Part shown: in pieces, positions 15,085 to 25,089 of the stretch
How positions within the stretch are numbered: position 1 is the stretch's first letter
Layout of the letters: every line of letters begins with the position of its first letter
NCBI GenBank assembly: GCA_021844645.1
Contig: JAKBTA010000001.1
Coordinates: forward strand, 27,184 to 91,183
Direction: 5' to 3'
From: Nitrospirota bacterium
GTDB lineage: Bacteria; Nitrospirota_A; Leptospirillia; Leptospirillales; Leptospirillaceae
Length of the DNA stretch: 64,000 nucleotides
Notes under the pieces: model-generated
The model's input: the letters and a program-made list of their open reading frames with translations, nothing else
The model's database searches: none
What the model was told of the DNA's origin: nothing
Made by a program: the position numbers and the translations under genes

Positions 15085-16097
15085 ACAAAACTGTCCTGCA
15101 AAGAGTCATCTCAGGAGAGAGGCTGTCCCGGCTCGAGATGGACCGGTGGCTGACGAGTGTTGTTTCAGGTCAGGAGCCTGAGGTTGTTGTATCCGCTGTT
15201 TTGGCCACGATGTCTTACAGGGGGGAGTCGGTTTCAGAGTTGTCAGGAGCACTTGATGCCTTGAAACGAGTGATGATTCCTTTCCCTTCGGGTAGCTTCG
15301 GTCCTCTTTTTGACACATGCGGTACCGGTGGTGACGGAAAGGGGAGCTTCAATATTTCGACGACCGTAGCGATTGTTCTGGCGGCAGGCGGCATTCCGGT
15401 TGTAAAGCACGGGGGAAGGGCTGTTTCCAGCCGTTCTGGTTCGGCGGATGTTCTTGAAGCATTGGGAATCCAGGTAGATTTGCCTGTTGAACGGTCTCTC
15501 GAAATTTTTTCCGAACTGGGAATCGTTTTTTTATGGGCACCACTGTACCATCCTGCCTTAAAAGGTCTGGCACCGTTACGAAGGTCGCTTCAGATCAGGA
15601 CCCTTTTTAACATGATTGCTCCTCTTGCCAACCCTGCGGGTGTGAGCAGGCAGATGCTGGGTGTGTCATCCGAGGCACTGGTCGTTCCGATGGCGGAGCT
15701 CCTTCTCTCCCATGGCTCGAAGGAGTTTATCGTCATGTGTGGGCAAGGTCTTGATGAGGCTACCCTTGAAGGGCGGACAATCTTTGCTATCGGTCGAGGC
15801 GGCGAGATTCAGGAAGGGGCCCTGATGCCAGGAGATTTTGGTCTTCCCCTGACTCCGGTCAGTGCTATTTCCGGAGGGGATTGCTTTGAGAACGCTTCTA
15901 TCGTCAGGAGGGTTCTTGCTGGAGAAGAAGGGCCTTATCTGGATTATGTCCTTGCGAATGCTGCGTTGGGTTTTCAGATAACAGGGCATGCGGACAGTCC
16001 TCTTGATGGTGTCCGGATAGCACGGGAGGTTGTGATGAGCGGGCGGGGAGAAGAACTTCTGAATCGATGGAGAGATCTTTGCCAAACCCGATCCTGA
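15081..16097 (+). CDS. trpD: Anthranilate phosphoribosyltransferase
   Basis: A 338-residue enzyme that joins anthranilate and PRPP. The glycine-rich PRPP motif CGTGGDGKGSFNIST (about residues 79-93), KHGGRAVSSRSGSADVLEALG and RTLFNMIAPLANP match TrpD. The ATG at 15081 is preferred because AGGAG lies five bases upstream and the ATG overlaps the trpG stop (ATGA); an in-frame GTG 12 bases upstream lacks a ribosome site. Its 3' end overlaps trpC by 31 bases. Confidence 0.95.
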   Translation: MNKTVLQRVISGERLSRLEMDRWLTSVVSGQEPEVVVSAVLATMSYRGESVSELSGALDALKRVMIPFPSGSFGPLFDTCGTGGDGKGSFNISTTVAIVLAAGGIPVVKHGGRAVSSRSGSADVLEALGIQVDLPVERSLEIFSELGIVFLWAPLYHPALKGLAPLRRSLQIRTLFNMIAPLANPAGVSRQMLGVSSEALVVPMAELLLSHGSKEFIVMCGQGLDEATLEGRTIFAIGRGGEIQEGALMPGDFGLPLTPVSAISGGDCFENASIVRRVLAGEEGPYLDYVLANAALGFQITGHADSPLDGVRIAREVVMSGRGEELLNRWRDLCQTRS

Positions 16098-16879
16098 CTC
16101 AGATCATGGAGTCGAAGAAAAAAGAAGTTTCGCTTCTGCCGGAAAGGCTTTCTGGGCTAAACGAAAGATCCGTTCCTCTTGTTCGGGATTTCCTTTCAGA
16201 CTGGCGGCAAAGAAGGGGGAGCGGGATCAGGGTTATTGCCGAAAGCAAGGCGAAATCCCCCTCCAGAGGGATCATTCGGATGGATTATGATCCTGTTTCG
16301 ATTGCTCTTGAGTATGCCGAATCGGGTGCATCCGGCATTTCCATCCTGACCGACCAACATTTTTTTGGGGGAAGCCTTTCAGATCTTCTTGCCGTCAAGA
16401 CGGCCTTTTGGGAGCGTGGTATTTTTTTGCCGGTTCTGAGGAAGGACTTTATCCTTGATCCAAGGCAGGTTGATCAGGCATTTGTGGCCGGTGCCGATAT
16501 TGTCCTGCTCATTGTCCGGATACTGGAGGACAAAACTCTTGTCAAGCTGATTGAGCAGAGCAGGAATCTGGGGATGGAATCCCTTGTCGAGGTGCATTCG
16601 GAGAGAGAACTTAAGAGGGCCCTGGATGCTGGCTGTTCCTTTTTGGGAGTGAACCATCGTGATCTGGATACGCTCAGTATGGATACAGGGCTTTCCGGAC
16701 GTCTTTCGCCAATGATTCCTGATGATGTTGTCCGGATTGCCGAAAGTGGTCTGAAGAGTAACCAGGATTACAGAAAGATGGTGGATCTTGGTTATGATGG
16801 GGTTCTTGTAGGGGAGTCTTTTCTGACGGCGGAGCATCCCGGGAGAGCAATGAAGGAATTCATGTCACATGTGGGTTAA
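16067..16879 (+). CDS. trpC: Indole-3-glycerol phosphate synthase
   Basis: A 270-residue TIM-barrel enzyme closing the indole ring of CdRP. Family blocks present: ILTQIMESKKKEV, RVIAESKAKSPSRG, SILTDQHFFGGS, VLRKDFILD, LVEVHSERE, GVNHRDLDT and AESGLKS. The start at 16067 is kept because it retains the conserved N-terminal segment; a later in-frame ATG would lose part of it. It overlaps both trpD and trpF. It is a monofunctional TrpC, since TrpF is coded separately next to it. Confidence 0.95.
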   Translation: MERSLPNPILTQIMESKKKEVSLLPERLSGLNERSVPLVRDFLSDWRQRRGSGIRVIAESKAKSPSRGIIRMDYDPVSIALEYAESGASGISILTDQHFFGGSLSDLLAVKTAFWERGIFLPVLRKDFILDPRQVDQAFVAGADIVLLIVRILEDKTLVKLIEQSRNLGMESLVEVHSERELKRALDAGCSFLGVNHRDLDTLSMDTGLSGRLSPMIPDDVVRIAESGLKSNQDYRKMVDLGYDGVLVGESFLTAEHPGRAMKEFMSHVG

Positions 16880-17489
16880 GATTTGCGGCTTGACCGACCC
16901 TTATGAAGCCGAAAAAATCAGTCGCATGGGAGTTGATGCGATTGGCTTGATCTTTTATCCGCCCTCTCCAAGGGGACTAACTCCCGAACGGGCGGTTGAT
17001 GTCACATCGAAGGTAATTCCCGGGGTTTTAAAAGTGGGGGTTTTCGTTGATCCCCAATGGGCCTTTATTCGCAGTGTGGTCGAACGGGTATCTCTGGACA
17101 TGATTCAGTGGCATGGAAGCTCCTTCTCGGAAGAGGACGGGTATGAGCTTAATCGAATTGGTGTCCCCTGGATTGAAGTGCGAAGGGTTCGACCGTCTGA
17201 CTCCTTTTTGACTCTTTCTTCCGATGCAGGTGCTTCTATGGTGCTTGTCGAGGGGTTTAGTGAAAAAGCTCCGGGAGGAACCAGAACGGTATGGGACTTC
17301 AGGAAGCTGTCCGGTGTCAGGACTTCTGTTCCTCTTATCCTTTCTGGGGGGCTTGATCCTGAAACAGTTGGAGCGGCTGTCCATGAGATTTCTCCTTTTG
17401 GGGTGGATGTTTCTTCAGGAGTGGAGGTCTCCCCCGGAAAGAAAGATTTGGAAAAGGTTGCCCGCTTTATAGAAGAAGCGAGAAAATAA
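16869..17489 (+). CDS. trpF: Phosphoribosylanthranilate isomerase
   Basis: A 206-residue (beta/alpha)8 enzyme performing the Amadori rearrangement of PRA to CdRP. It opens with VKICGLT, holding the catalytic Cys, and has GLIFYPPSPRGL, IQWHGSS, ILSGGLDPETV and GVDVSSGVEVSPGKKD, with the catalytic Asp before VSSGVE. The ATG at 16869 overlaps the end of trpC. TrpB follows after 18 bases. Confidence 0.94.
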   Translation: MWVKICGLTDPYEAEKISRMGVDAIGLIFYPPSPRGLTPERAVDVTSKVIPGVLKVGVFVDPQWAFIRSVVERVSLDMIQWHGSSFSEEDGYELNRIGVPWIEVRRVRPSDSFLTLSSDAGASMVLVEGFSEKAPGGTRTVWDFRKLSGVRTSVPLILSGGLDPETVGAAVHEISPFGVDVSSGVEVSPGKKDLEKVARFIEEARK

Positions 17490-17507
17490 TCAGTTGAGGG
17501 GGTTGAT

Positions 17508-18731
17508 TTGAAAACTCGGAAGAAAGAATCCGAAGCTTCGCGAATGCCGGACCATTCCGGGTACTTTGGGGATTTTGGCGGCCGGTTTGTTTCAGAAACG
17601 CTGATGGAAGCCCTATATGAGCTCGAGAAGGCCTTTAAAAAGGCCTGGAGCGACCGGTCCTTTCAGAAGGAGTATCAGGAGGTCCTGACTGAGTTTGTCG
17701 GCAGACCTTCCCCCCTGACTCTTGCGGAAGGGCTGACTGATCATGCGGGTGGCGCTCGAATCTATCTGAAGAGGGAAGACCTGAATCATACCGGTGCCCA
17801 TAAGATCAATAATGCCGTAGGTCAGGCCCTTCTTGCCAGGAGAATGGGCAAGAAGAGGCTTATAGCCGAGACAGGTGCCGGGCAACATGGCGTAGCCACT
17901 GCGACGGTTGCAGCAAAGTATGGGTTTGATTGCGAGATCTTTATGGGTTCGGAAGATGCGCGACGTCAGTCCCTGAATGTTTTTCGGATGAACCTTCTCG
18001 GTGCCAACGTGAAAGAGGTTGATGGAGGGACCAGGACTCTCAAGGATGCCATTAGCGAGGCTCTGCGCGATTGGGCTCAGTCTGTCCTGACAACTCATTA
18101 TGTTTTGGGAACAGCTTTCGGGCCACATCCATTTCCGTTGATGGTCCGCTCCTTCCAGTCAATCATCGGTCGGGAAGCACGTCAGCAAATCATGAAAAAA
18201 GAAGGACGTCTTCCAGACGCCCTTGTTGCTTGCGTGGGGGGCGGGAGCAACTCACTTGGTCTGTTTCACCATTTTGTCGGGGATGAGTCGGTGAGAATGT
18301 ATGGGATTGAAGCAGGGGGCCGTTCCTTGACTGCCGGCGAACATGCTGCCCGTTTCCAGGGAGGGCGCATCGGCGTTTTGCAGGGTTCGAAGACTTTTGT
18401 CCTGCAGAATGCTGATGGTCAGATCCTTAGGACCCACTCGGTTTCCGCCGGACTCGATTATTCGGCTGTCGGCCCTGAACTGGCCTACTATTTTGAAACC
18501 GGGCGAGTTCACTTTGACATGGTTGGTGATGATGAGGCACTGGAGGCCTTTGATACCCTCTCCCGTCTTGAAGGTATTATCCCGGCGCTGGAAAGTTCTC
18601 ATGCAATCGCTTACGGTATCAGACTGGCAAAGGAAATGGGTCGGGGCAAGATCCTGATTATCAATCTTTCGGGTCGAGGGGACAAAGATGTCCTGGAAGT
18701 CGCCCGATTGAGAGGAGGGGTTCTTTCATGA
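17508..18731 (+). CDS. trpB: Tryptophan synthase beta chain
   Basis: A 407-residue PLP enzyme that condenses indole and serine. The PLP lysine is in [11 protein letters not shown] (about residues 95-105), the phosphate-binding loop is GGGSNSLG, and NLSGRGDKD is near the C-terminus. The TTG at 17508 has GAGGGGG about six bases upstream and is preferred; an ATG 36 bases downstream (MPDHSGYFG) is the alternative and would still keep the conserved region. It is the canonical TrpB1 type, paired with TrpA, whose ATG overlaps its stop. Confidence 0.95.
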   Translation: MKTRKKESEASRMPDHSGYFGDFGGRFVSETLMEALYELEKAFKKAWSDRSFQKEYQEVLTEFVGRPSPLTLAEGLTDHAGGARIYLKREDLNHTGAHKINNAVGQALLARRMGKKRLIAETGAGQHGVATATVAAKYGFDCEIFMGSEDARRQSLNVFRMNLLGANVKEVDGGTRTLKDAISEALRDWAQSVLTTHYVLGTAFGPHPFPLMVRSFQSIIGREARQQIMKKEGRLPDALVACVGGGSNSLGLFHHFVGDESVRMYGIEAGGRSLTAGEHAARFQGGRIGVLQGSKTFVLQNADGQILRTHSVSAGLDYSAVGPELAYYFETGRVHFDMVGDDEALEAFDTLSRLEGIIPALESSHAIAYGIRLAKEMGRGKILIINLSGRGDKDVLEVARLRGGVLS

Positions 18732-19519
18732 CATCCCGTTCTTCTCAAAAACAGGATCGGTCCGGCAAGAAAATCATTCCTTACCTGATGGCAGGGGATC
18801 CTGACCTGTCTGTGACGAGGTCTCTCCTTCTCGAGGCCAGAAAAGCTGGCGTATGGGCTGTTGAACTGGGTATCCCTTTTTCTGACCCCACAGCCGATGG
18901 GCCCGTTATCCAGAAAGCGGCAATCAGGGCGCTTTCCGATGAAACATCACTTTTAAATGTTCTGTCCTTTCTGGGAACGATCCCTCTTTCAGAAAGGCCT
19001 CCTGTTTTCATCATGACTTACTTCAACCTCTTCTTGGCCATGACAATCGATAAGTTTATCGATGAGTCTATTCGAGTCGGAGGAGTTGCGGGAGCTGTTA
19101 TCCCAGATTTGTCGTTTGAAGATGCTAAAGAGGTCCGGGAATCTTTTAAAGCTGCCGGACTTGCGCTGGTTCCCTTCATTTCACCGACGACAAGTCTTCC
19201 TCGCATTAAAAAAATTCTTGCAACGGCTGATGGATTCATTTACTTTGTATCTTTGCTGGGAACGACAGGTAAAGCTTTGACCCTGTCTTCAACTATGGAA
19301 GAATCAGTTCGGGATCTCCGAGCGCGGACAAAACTGCCTGTTTGCGTGGGGTTCGGTATCCAGACACCTGAGATGGCTCAGAAAATTCTTGATTTTGCCG
19401 ATGGAGTTATTGTCGGGTCGAGGTTGGTTCAGGAAGAAAAGGACCCGGTTGCATGGGGAAACCTGTTGAGACAATTTTGCGAGGTGGCCAGTGTGGCGGC
19501 TTCTTCGCCTCATCAATAG
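18728..19519 (+). CDS. trpA: Tryptophan synthase alpha chain
   Basis: A 263-residue TIM-barrel subunit that splits indole-3-glycerol phosphate into indole and glyceraldehyde 3-phosphate. Catalytic Glu and Asp lie in [31 protein letters not shown] and [10 protein letters not shown] are also conserved. The start overlaps the trpB stop. accD follows after 20 bases with its own ribosome site, so the operon continues. Confidence 0.95.
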   Translation: MTSRSSQKQDRSGKKIIPYLMAGDPDLSVTRSLLLEARKAGVWAVELGIPFSDPTADGPVIQKAAIRALSDETSLLNVLSFLGTIPLSERPPVFIMTYFNLFLAMTIDKFIDESIRVGGVAGAVIPDLSFEDAKEVRESFKAAGLALVPFISPTTSLPRIKKILATADGFIYFVSLLGTTGKALTLSSTMEESVRDLRARTKLPVCVGFGIQTPEMAQKILDFADGVIVGSRLVQEEKDPVAWGNLLRQFCEVASVAASSPHQ

Positions 19520-19539
19520 ATTGAATCAGGAGTCATAAT

Positions 19540-20472
19540 ATGGGTTGGCTTTCACGATCTCATTCGAAAGAAAAAACTTCTGAAAAAAAAATACCTGAAG
19601 TTCAGGAAGTCGAACGGAAGGTTCGAATTCCTGAGGGTCTGTGGATCAAGTGCCATCTGTGCAGACAGATTGTTTACCGGAAGGAAGTGGAAAAGGCCGG
19701 AAAGGTTTGCCCCAAGTGCAATTATCACTTTCCGATTACCATTGATGAGCGGATAGCCCAGCTGGCTGATCCGGATTCATTTGTAGAGTTTGCCGGAAAT
19801 ATTGAACCGCTCGATCCCTTGAAATTTACCGACAGCATGCGTTATCCGGAGCGGGTGAGACTCGCCCAAAAAAAGACCGGGCTGACAGAAGCACTCAGAA
19901 TCGGTGTTTGCAGGATCAATGGTCGCATGGCTGTTCTTGGGGTGTTTTCGTTCGGATTTATGGGTGGCAGCATGGGGTCTGTTGTTGGCGAAAAGGTTGT
20001 GAGAGCAGCTGAGCGGGCCCTTGAACTTAAAATTCCGCTTATTTTGGTTACCGCATCTGGTGGGGCCAGAATGCAGGAGGGGATTTTTTCCCTTATGCAA
20101 ATGGCCAGGACGAGTGCGGCTATCTCCCGTCTTCATGAAAACGCCGTTCCATTTTTCTCTGTTTTGACTGATCCAACATTCGGTGGCGTTTCTGCCAGTT
20201 TTGCGATGCTGGGAGATGTCATTCTTGCCGAGCCGCGTTCCCTGATTGGTTTTGCAGGTCCCAGAGTTATTGAGCAGACAATCAAGCAACAGCTTCCGGA
20301 GGGATTTCAAAGGGCAGAGTTTCTTTTGTCTCATGGATTCCTGGATATGGTTGTTGAGAGAGGAAAACTTCGGGAAACACTCTCTTTGCTGATTTGCCAT
20401 TTTCGGCAAAGCGGAACGTCCAGGTGTCACTCGGAGGGAGATCCTGAGGGCGAAGCCCCGGTGCGTGATTGA
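19540..20472 (+). CDS. accD: Acetyl-CoA carboxylase carboxyltransferase subunit beta
   Basis: A 310-residue subunit that, with AccA, transfers carboxylate from biotin to acetyl-CoA, the first step of fatty acid synthesis. A four-cysteine zinc ribbon (WIKCHLC and CPKC, about residues 37-63) precedes the crotonase-like domain with MGGSMGSVVGEK, SGGARMQEG and LAEPRSLIGFAGPRVIEQT. The last 25 residues are polar and variable. AGGAG precedes the ATG. The stop overlaps the folC TTG start. The accD-folC order is common in bacteria; its fusion to a trp operon is also seen elsewhere. Confidence 0.95.
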   Translation: MGWLSRSHSKEKTSEKKIPEVQEVERKVRIPEGLWIKCHLCRQIVYRKEVEKAGKVCPKCNYHFPITIDERIAQLADPDSFVEFAGNIEPLDPLKFTDSMRYPERVRLAQKKTGLTEALRIGVCRINGRMAVLGVFSFGFMGGSMGSVVGEKVVRAAERALELKIPLILVTASGGARMQEGIFSLMQMARTSAAISRLHENAVPFFSVLTDPTFGGVSASFAMLGDVILAEPRSLIGFAGPRVIEQTIKQQLPEGFQRAEFLLSHGFLDMVVERGKLRETLSLLICHFRQSGTSRCHSEGDPEGEAPVRD

Positions 20473-21806
20473 GCATCAATGACCGATTGGGGGCTATCAG
20501 GTTTTTAAATGGTCTCCGCCTTCATGGCATACATCCGACACTGGAGAATGTGAAGTCCCTCCTTGTTCACGCTGGCAATCCCCAGCTTCGCTTTTCTTCC
20601 ATCCAGGTTGTTGGTTCAAACGGCAAAGGCTCAACGGCATCAATCCTGGCAACCATTCTTGCTGCGAATGAATCTCCGGTCGGTTTATATACATCTCCCC
20701 ACTTGTCGGATTTGAGGGAGCGTGTATTGGTGCAGGGGAGGATGCTCCCTGTCGATTCCTGGCTTCAAACACTGAATTTCGTTGACGAATCCATCAAGGA
20801 AACCGCTCTACCAATTACATTCTTTGAAGCAGTAACATGTGCGGCCTTTTTCCTTTTTGAGCAGTCAGGAATAACGACCGCAGTTCTTGAAGCAGGAATG
20901 GGCGGCCGATGGGATGCAACTTCCGTGGTCGATCCGATTGCAACGGTATTGACTTCGATTTCTCTTGAGCATACCCAGATACTGGGAAATACCCTTGAGC
21001 AGATCCTGTCGGAAAAGGTTGCTGTCGGGCGGGCGGGCAAACCTTTTGTCGCAAAATTGCCTGATGAACTGTTGCCTGAATTCCGCCGGCATTCCAAAAT
21101 GTTGGGTTTTACTCCCATCATCTGGGGACAAGACTTTTTCGCAAGATGGGTATCTCCGGCAAGCCAGTCAAAAAGGATTTTTATCTATAAAGGACCTTCA
21201 GGCGAAATGGAACTTCCAGTTTCCCTTGTGGCAGATTATCAGATCGGAAATGTTGCATTGGCATTGGCCACGCTTGATGTTTTGGGAAAACTGCCCAGAG
21301 AGGAATCTCTTTCCCATTCTCTTCTCCAGGTGACTCATCCCGGAAGATGGGAAAAAGTCCTGGATATACCCCAGGTCTATCTTGATGGGGCTCATAATCC
21401 TGAGGCGGCTGAATTCCTCTTGCAAACAATCAGAAGCTCCTTCTCTTCAGATCAAAAAGTGATCTACGTTTTTGGAATACTTGATGACAAGAACTGGACT
21501 CTTGTCCTGGAAAAGCTTATAGGGTCAGCGGACTCCATGTTCTTTACGACACCACCTTCAACCAGGGCTGTTCCTCCCGAGTTACTGGAACAATGGATCT
21601 TTTCTGTCAAAAAGACCTTGCCGACAAAATCCGGATCTCTTGATGATATGTTGGGAGAAGCCATTGAAAGGGCTCTTGCACGATCTTTGCCTGTTGTTGT
21701 GGCGGGATCGCTGTATCTGGTTGGCGAGGTCAGAAAACAGCTGACAGGATTGGTGCCGGAGCTTCCCATAGGAGAACATTCTCCCGAAGACAACAGACGA
21801 TCGTGA
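20469..21806 (+). CDS. folC: Folylpolyglutamate/dihydrofolate synthase
   Basis: A 445-residue Mur-ligase-type enzyme that adds glutamate to dihydropteroate and/or folates. It has the ATP loop VVGSNGKGSTASIL (about residues 46-59), TSPHLSDLRERV, EAGMGGRWDATSVV, ISLEHTQILG, GRWEKV and LDGAHNPEAA. The TTG start overlaps the accD stop (TTGA). Whether it has both activities cannot be told from motifs. The stop overlaps the GTG of lptD. Confidence 0.92.
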   Translation: MSINDRLGAIRFLNGLRLHGIHPTLENVKSLLVHAGNPQLRFSSIQVVGSNGKGSTASILATILAANESPVGLYTSPHLSDLRERVLVQGRMLPVDSWLQTLNFVDESIKETALPITFFEAVTCAAFFLFEQSGITTAVLEAGMGGRWDATSVVDPIATVLTSISLEHTQILGNTLEQILSEKVAVGRAGKPFVAKLPDELLPEFRRHSKMLGFTPIIWGQDFFARWVSPASQSKRIFIYKGPSGEMELPVSLVADYQIGNVALALATLDVLGKLPREESLSHSLLQVTHPGRWEKVLDIPQVYLDGAHNPEAAEFLLQTIRSSFSSDQKVIYVFGILDDKNWTLVLEKLIGSADSMFFTTPPSTRAVPPELLEQWIFSVKKTLPTKSGSLDDMLGEAIERALARSLPVVVAGSLYLVGEVRKQLTGLVPELPIGEHSPEDNRRS

Positions 21807-24094
21807 GAAGGTTTTTCTCGGAATCTGTTTTTATCGTTTTCTTTTCCCTGATCTGGCTTATGTTTTGTCCTGGAACAGGGAATTCCACCGAGTCAGCCAC
21901 GCCTCCTCCCCAAAAAAATCAGCAGCAGGACAAGGTCGTTGTCCTTGCCGATCACCTGAGATTTAACCGAAAGACACACCTGATTCATGCGGTGGGACAT
22001 GCGTATGTTTCCAGAGGCAATATCTCACTGAATGCGGATGAGGTTATTATCAATCGCGAGACGAATATTGTCTGGGCTGCAGGCCATGTCCACCTTCGTG
22101 CTCCAAAAACAAAGATGAAGGCCAAGCGCCTTCGATTGAACCTTTCAAACGGGAAGGCTCACCTGATCGATGGATCGGTCGATACTGTTCAGCCTTATAC
22201 CGGGAACGGGTTGCGCGCAGAATATACCTACCATATTACGGGAAAGGTGATCGACAAGCTTTCTTCTGATCATTATCACGTCGTAAGCGGAAACGTCACA
22301 ACCTGCAACTGCCTCCCTGATTCGACTCCAAGCTGGATGATGCAGACTGGATCGGCTGATCTTTATCTTGGAGATCACTTTGACAGCTCTAACGACATAC
22401 TCAATATCAAAGGTCTCCCTGCGATTTATCTCCCCTACTTTTCCTTTCCTGTTGTTTCAAGAAAAACGGGGCTGCTGATGCCGTTTGGAAATTATAATTC
22501 GATTCAGGGGCTTGTTTTCGAGGATTCTTTGTTCTGGGATCTTGATCCGTCCTATGATTTGATGCTTACCGTGGATGACATGAGCAATTTCGGTGTTGGG
22601 GAAGGCTTAACGTACCGGCAGTCGTTTTCCCAGAATCAGAACCTGCTCTTGTCTTACAGTCAGCAGGCAGTCAATGATCCAAGCTTGGGGCTTCGGACAA
22701 ATATTACGCAGACTGAGGATCTCTACAATTATTCCGGGCAGGATTTTAACTTGATGGGGAATATCAACTTCGTCAGTGCTCAGGATTTTTACCAGTTGAT
22801 GAGTGTCGGGAGTACGGCAAGTTTTAACCCGCAAATGATGTCCTCAATCTATGCGAACTACTATCAGGATAATAGCGAAGTTAACCTCATCGGTGTCTAC
22901 AACGAGGATATTTTCCCGGGTCCCAACACGACAGTCTCAAAGCTTCCACAAGGAGATTTTGCCATCATGGACTATCGCCTTGGAGAAACTCCATTTTATT
23001 TTTCGAGCTTTTTGTCGGGGGTGGACTTTATGTCCGGGCCGATTTTAATGCAGAGAGGGTTGTTGTTTCCTCATATGAGTGGAAGTTTTTCCCTTGGGGA
23101 TGGTGCTGTTGAGATTTCTCCCCACGGTGGGGTCCTTCAGTCCTTTTACAGCGAGGGAAACAGCTCCCCGAGTCCTTATAGCCAGACTGTTCCAAATGGG
23201 GGAATTGCTGTCAGGAGTGCCTTTGAAAGAGATTTTTCTCTTCCATCGTATCTTGGGGGCGGGACTATTACCCATCAGGTTGTCCTGAACGGAGACTATG
23301 AATATTCTCCGCAGAATAATGAGTCCGCGATTATCCAGAATGGGTGGTCCGACAATATTCCAGGTCTTAATGCGGCCTATTACGGTATAACCAACCGGTT
23401 TTTTTATGATGGACAATCAGGAACGAGTGAGATCCTGTCTTTCAAGGTTGCGCAGGAGGCTATTCTGGATTCTTACTCGACGAACACGGCCCCGACCTTC
23501 TATGGTGGGACGACTCTCTCCAATCCGTTTGTCAATCTGTCCGGTCCTTTCAGTCCGATCCTTTTTGAGGCGCATCTCCTTCCATCTGACCCGGTATCGT
23601 TTTATGGAGAGGCGTTTTATGACGAGACCTCAAGAGTTCTACCCACAGAGGATCTGTCAATGATTTTCAATCAGGCGGCAGTCATGCCGGAGGCGATTAA
23701 CTTTCTTTTCCAGATTGGCGAGACAAGTTATAGGGCGGGAACTGTTCCGATGGTGGGCAATTACTTTACCCCTCTCGCGATTACCGAAGGATATTATCAG
23801 CCTACGAGCGCCACTTTTTTGGTCCCTTCGATCGGGGTTTCGACAAGCCTTGGTTTGTATGGATCGGTTGCCTATTATGATGATCTTGATCCCGGACCTG
23901 CAGGTGGCATTCAGATGGAGGTTCTGTCAGCGGGGTATCAGGGGGCATGCTGGAGTTTTGGTTTAATGTATTCGATGGTGATTGAGCCTGCACCGCTTCC
24001 TGTCCAGACGACTTATGGTTTTTCCCTGACCCTCAATGGAATCGCGGGAATTGGTCAGCTCATCAGTCCTGTTATGCCTCCCCCTGTCCCCTGA
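21803..24094 (+). CDS. lptD: LPS-assembly protein LptD
   Basis: A 763-residue outer-membrane protein that inserts lipopolysaccharide into the outer leaflet. An N-terminal signal segment (residues about 1-30) is followed by an OstA/LptA-like jelly-roll domain (about 45-145, with repeated VVLADHLRF, NADEVIINRE and AKRLRLN elements), then the beta-barrel with INIKGLPAIYLPYFSFP-type strands. Cysteines are at TTCNCLPD and, near the end, GACWSFGL; this resembles the disulfide positions of LptD, but with fewer cysteines. GTG start overlapping folC. It shows that the organism is a Gram-negative type with LPS. Confidence 0.85.
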   Translation: MRRFFSESVFIVFFSLIWLMFCPGTGNSTESATPPPQKNQQQDKVVVLADHLRFNRKTHLIHAVGHAYVSRGNISLNADEVIINRETNIVWAAGHVHLRAPKTKMKAKRLRLNLSNGKAHLIDGSVDTVQPYTGNGLRAEYTYHITGKVIDKLSSDHYHVVSGNVTTCNCLPDSTPSWMMQTGSADLYLGDHFDSSNDILNIKGLPAIYLPYFSFPVVSRKTGLLMPFGNYNSIQGLVFEDSLFWDLDPSYDLMLTVDDMSNFGVGEGLTYRQSFSQNQNLLLSYSQQAVNDPSLGLRTNITQTEDLYNYSGQDFNLMGNINFVSAQDFYQLMSVGSTASFNPQMMSSIYANYYQDNSEVNLIGVYNEDIFPGPNTTVSKLPQGDFAIMDYRLGETPFYFSSFLSGVDFMSGPILMQRGLLFPHMSGSFSLGDGAVEISPHGGVLQSFYSEGNSSPSPYSQTVPNGGIAVRSAFERDFSLPSYLGGGTITHQVVLNGDYEYSPQNNESAIIQNGWSDNIPGLNAAYYGITNRFFYDGQSGTSEILSFKVAQEAILDSYSTNTAPTFYGGTTLSNPFVNLSGPFSPILFEAHLLPSDPVSFYGEAFYDETSRVLPTEDLSMIFNQAAVMPEAINFLFQIGETSYRAGTVPMVGNYFTPLAITEGYYQPTSATFLVPSIGVSTSLGLYGSVAYYDDLDPGPAGGIQMEVLSAGYQGACWSFGLMYSMVIEPAPLPVQTTYGFSLTLNGIAGIGQLISPVMPPPVP

Positions 24095-24111
24095 TGGAGT
24101 GATTCCGCATT

Positions 24112-25089
24112 TCATGTGGCGTCACCCGAGAGTTTTTTTAATGCAAAAAGAAAGACCTCGATATGCATTTTTGTTCTGTCTTCGAGAGAAAGGCAGGGCG
24201 GTGTTTCAAGTGTCAGGGTACGCTTTGTGCCATGTTTGTGCATATAAAATGCCTGTGGCCACCCATGTCTTCTAAAGAAGGATCGTCTTTTCCTTCTGGG
24301 AGAAATCACGCCATCAACGGCGGGCATTCCCTCGATGACAGGACTTTCATTGATCGGAAATCCCTGCTTTCTTAAAAGAGTGGTTATTTCTGCTCCCCAT
24401 GCCCTGGTTCTGGACCCTGCCATATCAACAGGCTGGTGTTCGTAAAGATAGAAGCCTTTTGTGTCGATATCCTCATGAAATTCCACTGACAGGTCATATT
24501 CGCGGTTTTTCAGGTAATCCATCATCAGCCTTATTTCTTTGGGAGGATGTCCTGTTGAGAAGCACCTGTTCAGGTCCTTTCCTTGCTGGTTGGTTCTGGT
24601 TCTTCTCAAAAAACCGGATGGATTGATCAGCGGGAAAATATCGAGATTGACCTTGGGCAGGATTATTGTTCCGTCGGATATTTTCTGGAGAAGGGACATG
24701 ACTGCATGAGGGCCGGCAGGTTCATCTCCGTGAATGCCCGCCGACAGCAGGATCTTTGGCAAACCTATTCCGGATTTTCTTTTCAGTCGAATGAAGGGGC
24801 AGGGCCCATTGTCCGTTGCTATCTCTCCCAGAAGCGTTGATGTGACGCCAGATTTTTCAAGATATCTTTCCTGAATGTTCTGTATGATATCCTGCGGGCT
24901 TGAAAATTCTTTCATCATTTTTGATATCGCGGAAGCCCTGGGTCCGTACTGTCGGGGCGATGCTTCCGCTACTCCTTCCTGTTTTTGTGCCTGATTCAAT
25001 CTTCCTTGAAGAGGAATCTTTAAAAAATTATCCTGGACTGATATAAGGTTATGAATAAGATATTTTTTGGAGGTCAGGTGTCCCCCCAT
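24112..25089 (-). CDS. M14/AstE-like zinc carboxypeptidase or aspartoacylase-family protein
   Basis: A 325-residue protein whose C-terminal two thirds contain a zinc peptidase fold: AGIHGDEPAG (first His/Glu ligands), NPSGFLRRTRTNQQGKDLNRCF with the substrate-binding Arg/Asn block, and VEFHEDID. This resembles succinylglutamate desuccinylase/aspartoacylase and M14 carboxypeptidases. About 85 residues without recognisable motif precede it. The ATG overlaps the stop of the NAD kinase gene by 16 bases, so both are co-transcribed. The substrate is unknown; arginine catabolism is not suggested by context. Confidence 0.72.
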   Translation of the reverse strand: MGGHLTSKKYLIHNLISVQDNFLKIPLQGRLNQAQKQEGVAEASPRQYGPRASAISKMMKEFSSPQDIIQNIQERYLEKSGVTSTLLGEIATDNGPCPFIRLKRKSGIGLPKILLSAGIHGDEPAGPHAVMSLLQKISDGTIILPKVNLDIFPLINPSGFLRRTRTNQQGKDLNRCFSTGHPPKEIRLMMDYLKNREYDLSVEFHEDIDTKGFYLYEHQPVDMAGSRTRAWGAEITTLLRKQGFPINESPVIEGMPAVDGVISPRRKRRSFFRRHGWPQAFYMHKHGTKRTLTLETPPCLSLEDRTKMHIEVFLFALKKLSGDAT

